Below, piece by piece: positions 1 through 5,370 of a stretch of 8,396 nt of DNA. The stretch covers positions 1 through 8,396 of the forward strand of contig JANXLO010000339.1 in assembly GCA_025355115.1 (NCBI GenBank), given 5' to 3'. The notes under the pieces were generated by a model. It was not told where the DNA came from and did not search any database. It saw nothing but the letters and a program-made list of their open reading frames with translations. The stretch's first letter is position 1. Each line of letters opens with the position of its first letter. The position numbers and the translations under genes were made by a program. This DNA comes from Chthonomonadaceae bacterium. GTDB lineage: Bacteria; Armatimonadota; Chthonomonadetes; Chthonomonadales; Chthonomonadaceae.

Positions 1-111
1 CATGAAGCGATCGAGGAGAAAAGCAGCGGCGCAGATTGCTGTGGCGCAGACCGCAAAAACAAGCAGTTGTTCCCACTGTTTTTGGCGTGATCCAGACTGC
101 GTGTCCCTCAT
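1..111 (-). CDS. N-terminal fragment of a single-pass or multi-pass membrane protein (runs off the left edge)
   Basis: Only the first 37 codons are present, from an ATG at 111 and open to base 1. The product starts with a short polar, basic segment (MRDTQSGSRQKQW), followed by a hydrophobic helix at about residues 15-33 (LLVFAVCATAICAAAFLL) and then Asp-Arg. This is a typical N-terminal membrane anchor with the N terminus inside. The start is supported by an AAGGGAG ribosome binding site 9 nt upstream. It is last in a minus-strand series behind the response regulator at 357-785, so a sensor kinase or other signalling partner is possible. Nothing in the 37 residues shows this, and the family cannot be recognised. 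The fragment is too short for most automatic ORF cut-offs. Confidence 0.6.
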   Translation of the reverse strand, partial: MRDTQSGSRQKQWEQLLVFAVCATAICAAAFLLDRFM

Positions 112-115
112 GAGA

Positions 116-274
116 TTACGCTCCCTTCTGCGCGGAATGCAGCGAGCTTATATTTTGCAGTCCCTCGGGTGTTCTGGAGCAGCATTGAAGGCGCTCCGAC
201 TTGCAGTGTATTTCATAGCCGTCGCTTTTCACCGTCCGCGGACAATGGAAGAAAAGTGATGCCGCTCGCTTCAT
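116..274 (-). CDS. Possible 52-residue cysteine-containing small protein (uncertain)
   Basis: This ATG-started frame encodes 52 residues beginning MKRAASLFFHC, with cysteines at 11, 24, 31 and 32 (HC, HCKS, QCC), and no family I recognise. Its TAA stop lies 4 nt before the ATG of the membrane protein at 111, which is operon-like spacing, and that gene's ribosome binding site sits inside its end. Against it, the only purine-rich stretch (GGAGG) touches the ATG with no spacer. It also overlaps in another frame the 41-codon ORF at 213-338, so at most one of the two is likely real. An untranslated spacer is equally possible. Confidence 0.2.
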   Translation of the reverse strand: MKRAASLFFHCPRTVKSDGYEIHCKSERLQCCSRTPEGLQNISSLHSAQKGA

Positions 275-338
275 CCTCCAGTAGCTGACGGGTGTTCAAA
301 TCGGTGTTCGGAGGCGATTCGCTCTTCGGCTCGTTCAT
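213..338 (-). CDS. Possible 41-residue small acidic protein (uncertain)
   Basis: An ATG at 338, 18 nt after the response regulator stop, opens 41 codons: an acidic, hydrophilic N terminus (MNEPKSESPPN), then a segment containing LLEDEASGITFLPLS, ending in basic residues and TGA. There is no convincing Shine-Dalgarno sequence in the 18-nt gap, so translation would rely on coupling to the upstream gene. The frame conflicts with the 52-codon ORF at 116-274. No known family is recognised. The position directly behind a receiver-domain gene is the main reason to list it. Confidence 0.2.
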   Translation of the reverse strand: MNEPKSESPPNTDLNTRQLLEDEASGITFLPLSADGEKRRL

Positions 339-356
339 GGTTTGTCTCACGGGACG

Positions 357-785
357 TTACCTCTCGGCGCTACCTGACCGTTCGAGCCAGCGGGCGTAGG
401 CTTTCGCGATGCAGGGGAGCAGGAGATCGTGTGTGATTGGCTTGACAATGTAGCCGCTCGTGCCGAGCTGCTCCGCCTGCGCTCGGATCTCCGTGTCGGA
501 AAAGGCGGTGAGAATGACGACACAGACAGGGGCGACAGCGAGGATTTCACGGGCGGCTTCGAGGCCAGTCCGCTTCGGCATTCGTATGTCCATTAGGACT
601 ACGTCGGGGCGTTCGCGTAGCACGGCTTCAATCGCCTGATTGCCGTCGAAGGCGGACGCGACGACGTTCATCCCGGCGCGGGTTAGTGCGCGACGCATCT
701 GCATCTGGGTCACGGCCTCATCCTCACAGATGACGACGCGGAGCCCTTTGAGAATATCGACATTACTAAGGACAAGTTCAGGCAA
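357..785 (-). CDS. Stand-alone receiver-domain response regulator (CheY/PdtaR-like REC, no output domain)
   Basis: This is a two-component phosphoacceptor protein of 142 residues consisting of one receiver domain. Numbered from the TTG at 785, it shows the acidic metal-binding pair E21-D22 (VVICEDE), the phosphorylated Asp66 in VVLMDIRMP, Thr93 in ILTAFSD, the aromatic switch Tyr112 and Lys115 in IVKPI, so all receiver hallmarks are intact. After the last receiver helix (about residues 120-136, LLLPCIAKAYARWLE) only about ten residues remain. No DNA-binding, ANTAR or enzymatic output domain exists, so it probably acts by protein contact or in a phosphorelay. The receiver's C-terminal helix resembles those of PdtaR/ANTAR-type regulators. 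There is no ATG or GTG in frame. A TTG at 800 is possible, but the TTG at 785 has a GAGAGG site 7 nt upstream and is preferred. No kinase is visible unless the truncated membrane gene downstream is one. Confidence 0.9.
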   Translation of the reverse strand: MPELVLSNVDILKGLRVVICEDEAVTQMQMRRALTRAGMNVVASAFDGNQAIEAVLRERPDVVLMDIRMPKRTGLEAAREILAVAPVCVVILTAFSDTEIRAQAEQLGTSGYIVKPITHDLLLPCIAKAYARWLERSGSAER

Positions 786-792
786 AAGCAGA

Positions 793-798
793 CCTCTC
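793..798 (-). promoter_or_regulatory. Ribosome binding site choosing the response regulator start
   Basis: The site reads GAGAGG on the minus strand, 7 nt before the TTG at 785. The alternative upstream TTG at 800 overlaps this site and has only pyrimidine-rich sequence (CTTCTTTTTCGG) before it, so initiation at 785 is favoured. Confidence 0.55.
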
Positions 799-949
799 AA
801 CCGAAAAAGAAGCGGAACAATGAGATGTGTCCACGGCTCTCAAGACTAGTCCTCCCCCGGCTGCCTGAAGCATTCGTGGAAGCTCAGTCGTTTTCCTGCC
901 AGGATTGTCCGCACAGCCTGGTCTCGCTTGGTTCCTCGTTGCGTGCAGG

Positions 950-1429
950 TCAGGAGTCTTCGTAATCGAGCATAGCGCGGGCATTAACCACGCCGCGCCG
1001 GTCACGATGAAAAACGAGTCGATTCGGGGAGCCGCACCAAGGGCATTCCAGTGTGACAGGGTTCATGGCATCCTCGTCCGGTTTGGCGAGGGAAATGGGC
1101 TCGGTGCAGCAGGCGCAGGCGGTGGTGACAGTGACAAGTGCGATTGTTGCCTTCGGCTTCGTGGACTGCGGCAGGCTTTCGTGCCGAAAGTGCAGAAACA
1201 GCCTTCCCCAGTTGTCGCTGTCCTTCTCCAAACGGTGATATCGGGCCTTCACTTCCGGCTGATCCAGAAAGCGCAACACCGACTTCTTAAGGGCCCCCGA
1301 CCCTTTGCCAGGAATGATCTCGACTTCCGACGCATGGCAATCGACCGCCTCCTCGATGATCGCCTTCAGCGCGAGTTCGATCTTGCGGCTGTCATTAAAA
1401 ATGGGATGCAGATCCAGTTTGAGTTTCAA
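950..1429 (-). CDS. Smr/MutS-C-terminal-domain protein with C-terminal zinc ribbon
   Basis: The product has 159 residues. Residues 3-82 form a Smr domain of the LDLHPIFN subfamily: LDLH at 5-8 (equivalent to the DLHG motif), EIIPGKGSGALK at 37-48, and a closing W-G-R-L-F-L-H-F-R at about 74-82. Smr domains bind branched or stalled nucleic acid and some nick DNA or RNA; which applies here is not shown. A linker leads to a probable zinc ribbon with C105/C108 (plus C107) and C129-x2-C132, where the second knuckle reads CPWCGSPN. The start is TTG, with GGAG 10 nt upstream, and no ATG or GTG exists in frame before the Smr core. It lies downstream of the AddB-like gene in the same direction, suggesting a shared DNA or RNA maintenance role, though the 122-nt gap leaves room for separate control. 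I am sure of the Smr assignment and less sure of the zinc ribbon function. Confidence 0.88.
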   Translation of the reverse strand: MKLKLDLHPIFNDSRKIELALKAIIEEAVDCHASEVEIIPGKGSGALKKSVLRFLDQPEVKARYHRLEKDSDNWGRLFLHFRHESLPQSTKPKATIALVTVTTACACCTEPISLAKPDEDAMNPVTLECPWCGSPNRLVFHRDRRGVVNARAMLDYEDS

Positions 1430-1500
1430 TATTGAGTCACTCCAAGAGCAGGAATCAGACCAGATATTCTCTCTATCTGCACACGAGCTCCATCCCCCAA
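1426..1500 (-). CDS. Candidate 24-codon mini-ORF overlapping the Smr gene start
   Basis: A TTG at 1500 opens 24 codons (LGDGARVQIERISG, then LIPALGVTQY) ending in a TGA that overlaps the TTG start of the Smr gene as TTGA, the usual geometry of translational coupling. A full AGGAGG site lies 9 nt upstream at 1510-1515. The same frame is open back to the AddB-like stop codon, with a GTG at 1539 that would give 37 residues. It may be a leader peptide that brings ribosomes to the Smr start, or a relic of a longer protein. It is not recognised in any family, and ORFs this short often occur by chance. Confidence 0.3.
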   Translation of the reverse strand: MGDGARVQIERISGLIPALGVTQY

Positions 1501-1509
1501 GTAGTCAAT

Positions 1510-1515
1510 CCTCCT
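1510..1515 (-). promoter_or_regulatory. Strong AGGAGG Shine-Dalgarno site between the AddB-like and Smr genes
   Basis: A full AGGAGG on the minus strand sits 80 nt before the Smr start, too far to serve it. It is 9 nt from the TTG at 1500, so it marks the mini-ORF at 1426-1500 if that ORF is translated. Confidence 0.4.
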
Positions 1516-1551
1516 GGGAATTCTCCAACTACCCTTCACTACGAGAGCAGA

Positions 1552-4500
1552 TCATTGACGCTGAACTGCTTGGTTCTGTAGAGCAGATCGATCAGGAAGG
1601 GGAGGGGGAGATTCGCCGTCGTGGAAGCCCAGTTTGGTGGTGCGGCAGACGTCGGTGCAGGCGCAACGGGCGCAGTGCTCACCGGGCGTCGCGTCGACGC
1701 GGGCTTTGCGGATGTCGTGCGCCGCCAGATGCGCGGCGGTCTCGGCGGCCGCGATGATCTCGGCGAACTGCTGGCGATTTAGGGGCGTCACGGTTCTGCC
1801 AGTGTCCTGAGGCAGCACTGGCGCGAACTGGCGGAGACTGACATGCTCCGTTCGGAACAGACGAGGGCGTCCGGGCTGCGGAGAGGCGTCGTAGCAGGCG
1901 GCGGCGGCGTGGTAGCCGAACAGCCTCTCCAGAGCGAGCAGGCCGAGCGGAAGCTGAAGACTGACGCCGCGCTGAATGTCGGCGAACTCCGGTGCCGTCG
2001 TGAGCCGGTAGGTGAGGAGAAGTGCGCGCTGGCCTGTTGCATCGAGATCCACCCGGTCGAGGACTCCGGAGACACGGAGCACGGAGCCGTCCGGTGCGAT
2101 GAGTGTAAGCGGCTCGGGCGACGAGGCGGCATCCTCTCCCTTGGCCGTGCTGCCGAACGTGAGGTGCGCATGGGCCGGACTCATGCCGAACAGAGGAGCA
2201 TAGAGATACTCCCGCTGCAGATAGGCGTCCAGCGCGTCGCCTAGCAGGCGTTGCGTCAGTCGCAGACGGTGCGGCCCGCTGTCGAGGTTTGCCCGCTCGA
2301 GCGTCTCCGTCAGCAGCTGGTTCAGATGCTGACGACGAGCATCGGCGTCAGCGGCGGGAGGACGGCGATGATGCCGACGGAGCACATGGCGAAGGAGGTT
2401 CTCCTGGACACGGGCATTCGCTCCATCCTCCTCGGCCCGAAGCTGCATGTGATGTTGGAGAAGATACTGGAGAGGGCAACGCCGGTACGCCTCCAGCTCG
2501 AGAATGGAGAAGATGCGCTCGCTGCCCGCGAAGTCGGCTCGGAGGGTGGGATCGGTCAGGCGCGGCAGCGGCGGCAGTCTCCGGGAGGATAGAACGGCCT
2601 GAATCTCCTCCACGTTTATCGAGGGCTTGGCTTCTGCAGAGGGGACGAAAATGCTCGGCGGGCTTGGCTCCGTCACATCTGCCTCCCGCTTCCCTGCGGC
2701 GGTCAGGCACTCCTGTAGCAGAAAGGCCGCGCCGCGAATGTCGTCGACGCTCGGGTCGAACAGCTCGGCGCAGGCGGTTCGGAGGCTGTCGGCGGGGCAG
2801 ACTGCTTCACCGAATCGGGGGGCGACATCGGCCAGGGTGCGCGACACGATGTGCGGAAGGGAGCCGCCTGCAGGCAGGAAGACCGCCCGCACTTCGTCCA
2901 GAAAGAACGAGGGAAGCGTGTCCGACTCATTGGAGGATCGGGGGTAGGAGAGCAGAAGCTGGTCGGAGGGAGCGGTCACAGCGAGATAGAAGAGGAAACG
3001 CTCATCGTCCGACCTATTTTTCTGCGGCTCGAGATCGATGCCTCCCGTTCGGCGAAGTGCGGCGCGCTCGTCGTCGCGCAGAAAAGGATCTTCGGAGACG
3101 CGCCGGGGAAAGACGCGCTCAGTCAGGCCCATTATGGCCGCCACTTTGACCGGGCGCTGTCGGGCATCATACGGCTCCGCGACCCGAACTCGATCGCCCT
3201 CTGCGGAGGCAGTCGCAGAGGCGGCGTTCCAGAGTCCGAGCAGTGCGTCGTGAAACTGCGCGAACGAGAGCAGGGAGTTTTCGCCAAAGGCGGACATCTG
3301 ACCCAGAGCGGACATTCCCTCACAGGCCTCCCGCCACGCGGCTTCGTCGCGCCGGATGCGAGTTGGCTCCCCGTCTTTGATGCGCGTCTCCATGCCGAAC
3401 TGCGCGACGACCTCCTTCACTCTCGCGGCATGCTCAGGCGGCTCGGCATCGAGGGTGAAAAGCGCCTCGAAGCGCGCCATTTCGCACAAAGTCTCCTCGA
3501 TCACCCCGCCTGTCGTCACAGCGAGATCAAACCACTTATCGCGCCCCTGCCGCACTCCTGCTATGCGGGCGCGATGGCGCAGACCGTCGACCGCAAGACG
3601 ATCCGGAGCGGTATAGCTCGATTTCAGAAAGGCCAGTACATCGTCCCTCTGCCAGCCGCGCCTCACGACCGCGAGCAGTTGCAGCACCGTCTTCACCAGC
3701 GGGTTCTCTCGCAGCCGCTCCGCGCCGTCCGTGCCGAGCGGAATCTCGTACCTTTCAAACACGGCGGCGAGAATAGGAGCGTAGTCGCCCATGCCGCGCA
3801 GTATAACGGCAAAATCGTCCCAAACGACGCCGCCCTCCGTGTGAATGCGGCGAAATTCCCGGGCGACCATCTCCGCCTCAACATAGGGGTTGGGCGCATC
3901 GAAGAGTGTGACGAGCGGGCGGGCGCAGGGCGTTTCCTGCGTCGGGGCTCCTCTGGGCGAGAAGAGATGCCGCTCCAGCCGCGACAGCCGCTCGGGCCTC
4001 TCGCTTGTGCGAGGCGGAAGCGTTTCCTCACGTGTATCGAACTCGGCCCTGAGCGTGTCCAGAGTGCGTTGCGGGGCTGCAAAGAGGAGTGGGCGTCCCG
4101 CCTCGAAGGGCAGGGTAATGCCGACGGACAGTTCAGGTGCGCCTTGCTCTAGCCCGCGCCCAGCCAGGGCTGCGATCAGGTTTCTCTGCGCCCGATTGAA
4201 GCGAAAGAAGCCGTCCGCGATCAGCAGTTCGATGTCAAGAGGCAGGGGCAGAGCACTGTCGGCAGCTCGCTCGGCGACAAGGTGTAGGCAGTCTTCGTCA
4301 TCGCGTAGGCGGTTCTGCCTCAGGAACAATTCGTAGGCACGGAACAGCCGTACGAACTCCTGAGTCTTGGTGCAGAATACAGGGTCGTCAAGCTCTAGAG
4401 TCGCCGCAAACGCCGATTCTTCAAGAGTTTCTGAGGTGACGCAGGCGAGCTTCCAGTCACGCAACCGCTCCGCGAGCGCGGGAACGAACCCTGGCGCGGT

Positions 4501-4854
4501 GAGCATTCGGCCCAGGAAGTCGCTGGGGCGGATATGCGTCCGGAACAGTTCGTCGAGAATGAGCCGTTGGAAAGTTCGGCTGATGACGCGAAAGCCGTCG
4601 TCCGGTAATGGACGAAGCATATCGGCAATTAGACCGTGAAAGGAGATCACTGACGGCTGGATCTCCGTTTCGCTTATCCCCGTGGCATCCGCGATCCGCC
4701 GGGCGCAGGTCGCAGCCTGCTCTGAAGACGAGACGACCAGCAGCGACCGACCGGGGTGCGATTGGAACCTTTCGATAGCCCAGGCCGTCTTACCTGAACC
4801 CGCCGGTCCTAACGCAAGAAGCAGTGGAGGTCGAGGGGGAATCATCGAGGACAA
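1552..4854 (-). CDS. addB: AddB-like helicase/nuclease subunit with Fe-S cysteines and a degenerate nuclease site
   Basis: This 1100-residue protein matches the usual AddB size (about 1150). The AddAB complex processes DNA double-strand ends for RecA-dependent repair in the cytoplasm. Domains in order: Walker A GPAGSGKT at 16-23; a Walker B-like LIADGF at 211-216 followed by the family-typical N-R-A-Q-R; a helicase core about 310-420; an AddB-type block with GLTERVFPRR at 576-585, EDPFLRDDER at 588-597 and ERFLFYLAVTAP at 618-629 followed by LLLSYP; and a C-terminal RecB-type nuclease region from about 780. The four AddB Fe-S cysteines are present: C793 (RRCPLQY) and C1061-x2-C1064-x5-C1070. 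The nuclease core keeps G930-x2-D933-R-x-D936, but has T948-Y949-R950 where Asp-Tyr-Lys is expected, and Q967-L-P-L-G971 where Tyr ends the QxxxY motif, so cleavage is probably lost. No addA is adjacent. The TTG at 4854 (GAGAG 5 nt upstream) is used; an ATG at 4845 would give 1097 residues. Confidence 0.87.
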   Translation of the reverse strand: MSSMIPPRPPLLLALGPAGSGKTAWAIERFQSHPGRSLLVVSSSEQAATCARRIADATGISETEIQPSVISFHGLIADMLRPLPDDGFRVISRTFQRLILDELFRTHIRPSDFLGRMLTAPGFVPALAERLRDWKLACVTSETLEESAFAATLELDDPVFCTKTQEFVRLFRAYELFLRQNRLRDDEDCLHLVAERAADSALPLPLDIELLIADGFFRFNRAQRNLIAALAGRGLEQGAPELSVGITLPFEAGRPLLFAAPQRTLDTLRAEFDTREETLPPRTSERPERLSRLERHLFSPRGAPTQETPCARPLVTLFDAPNPYVEAEMVAREFRRIHTEGGVVWDDFAVILRGMGDYAPILAAVFERYEIPLGTDGAERLRENPLVKTVLQLLAVVRRGWQRDDVLAFLKSSYTAPDRLAVDGLRHRARIAGVRQGRDKWFDLAVTTGGVIEETLCEMARFEALFTLDAEPPEHAARVKEVVAQFGMETRIKDGEPTRIRRDEAAWREACEGMSALGQMSAFGENSLLSFAQFHDALLGLWNAASATASAEGDRVRVAEPYDARQRPVKVAAIMGLTERVFPRRVSEDPFLRDDERAALRRTGGIDLEPQKNRSDDERFLFYLAVTAPSDQLLLSYPRSSNESDTLPSFFLDEVRAVFLPAGGSLPHIVSRTLADVAPRFGEAVCPADSLRTACAELFDPSVDDIRGAAFLLQECLTAAGKREADVTEPSPPSIFVPSAEAKPSINVEEIQAVLSSRRLPPLPRLTDPTLRADFAGSERIFSILELEAYRRCPLQYLLQHHMQLRAEEDGANARVQENLLRHVLRRHHRRPPAADADARRQHLNQLLTETLERANLDSGPHRLRLTQRLLGDALDAYLQREYLYAPLFGMSPAHAHLTFGSTAKGEDAASSPEPLTLIAPDGSVLRVSGVLDRVDLDATGQRALLLTYRLTTAPEFADIQRGVSLQLPLGLLALERLFGYHAAAACYDASPQPGRPRLFRTEHVSLRQFAPVLPQDTGRTVTPLNRQQFAEIIAAAETAAHLAAHDIRKARVDATPGEHCARCACTDVCRTTKLGFHDGESPPPLPDRSALQNQAVQRQ

Positions 4855-4885
4855 AATGGCTCTCTTTCATCGTATCGCATATCGG

Positions 4886-4913
4886 ATTATAGCACACGCG
4901 ATGCGAGAGGCAA
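4886..4913 (-). promoter_or_regulatory. Sigma-70-type promoter for the AddB-like gene
   Basis: On the minus strand TTGCCT (4913-4908, four of six to consensus) is followed after 16 nt by a perfect TATAAT (4891-4886). Transcription would begin near 4879, giving a short leader of about 25 nt before the TTG start at 4854. Confidence 0.6.
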
Positions 4914-5171
4914 AACCAGCCCGACGGCGTCTGCGGCAACATTTCAGACTGGAAGGGGCGTAATAGAGGAACCAGATGTCGGTATATGGAACAGCCTCTT
5001 CCGGGAATTCGAGATGTCGGCAACCTGCATAATGGCCGAGAAGGAGAAACAGTCGTTTTTTTAGGCTATGGATGGGACGTTTTGCCGTCGTAGGCACGTC
5101 ATTAATTCGTAGGTCGACGCTTGGTCTAGGCAGTGTGGAGCAGTTCGCATCCGTCCTGTTAGCCAGTAGTG

Positions 5172-5201
5172 TTGACACTCCGGGCGGTTAACCCTTATAA
5201 T
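5172..5201 (+). promoter_or_regulatory. Near-consensus sigma-70 promoter (TTGACA-18-TATAAT)
   Basis: Both hexamers are perfect: TTGACA at 5172-5177 and TATAAT at 5196-5201, separated by 18 nt (one over the optimum). Transcription would start at about 5208. It faces the zinc-ribbon membrane protein gene at 5371 and probably drives it with the secreted protein gene behind it. A promoter this close to consensus suggests strong basal expression or a repressor or leader that holds it down. Confidence 0.75.
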
Positions 5202-5207
5202 GACCGA

Positions 5208-5370
5208 TAGAAAGAGTCCTCCGCGCCTCTCTTCAGAGAACCTGTCCTGTCCGTTGGAAGTTTACACAGCAAGCGACGGCATTTTCTGCGCCCGTCTGCA
5301 GCCGCTATCATCCCATATTAATCCACTTCCCGGATGGACTTCCTGCCGCGCGGAGACGGAGGAGTCGTAG
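5208..5370 (+). promoter_or_regulatory. Long 5' leader with alternative pairings near the ribosome binding site
   Basis: About 160 nt separate the predicted transcription start from the ATG at 5371. The ribosome binding site GGAGGAG (5358-5364) is strong and 6 nt from the ATG. Early in the leader, TCCTCCG (5217-5223) is complementary to CGGAGGA (5357-5363), which covers that site. The overlapping CTCCGCGC (5219-5226) is instead complementary to GCGCGGAG (5348-5355) just upstream, leaving the site free. The two pairings exclude one another. No known riboswitch class is recognised, and the regulatory role is inferred from pairing alone. Confidence 0.35.

Larger units (their letters stand above)
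4855..5370. other. Divergent intergenic region, 516 nt
   Basis: The region separates the minus-strand AddB-like gene from the plus-strand zinc-ribbon gene. It contains a promoter for each direction (4886-4913 and 5172-5201) and the plus-strand leader. Between about 4920 and 5165 I see no convincing gene, RNA or terminator. Frames of 77-103 codons on the minus strand (for example 4867-5178) have no recognisable protein features and run through one or both promoters. Confidence 0.6.

Noticed and set aside
2..259. 85-codon plus-strand ORF at the left edge
   Set aside because: No family features and no visible ribosome binding site. It lies antisense to the better-supported membrane-anchor start with its AAGGGAG site.
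842..852. Palindrome GACTAGTC and a CCAGG/CCTGG stem between the Smr and response regulator genes as a terminator
   Set aside because: The stems are short (4-5 bp) with a long loop or none, and no T-run follows on the minus strand.
905..1435. 176-codon plus-strand ORF
   Set aside because: It is antisense to the Smr gene, whose domain motifs are clear. The plus-strand product has no recognisable features.
2851..4152. 433-codon plus-strand ORF (and a 286-codon one at 2289-3149)
   Set aside because: These are antisense shadows of the AddB-like gene in GC-rich sequence; composition is Arg/Gly/Glu-biased with no motifs.
4974..5020. Nine-base direct repeat AGATGTCGG (4974-4982 and 5012-5020) as an operator
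   Set aside because: A nine-base repeat is about as likely as not by chance in a 500-nt region. It has no dyad symmetry and is not placed at either promoter.
4867..5178. 103-codon minus-strand ORF in the divergent intergenic region
   Set aside because: It starts within the plus-strand -35 box and runs through the AddB-like promoter. It has no ribosome binding site or recognisable domain.
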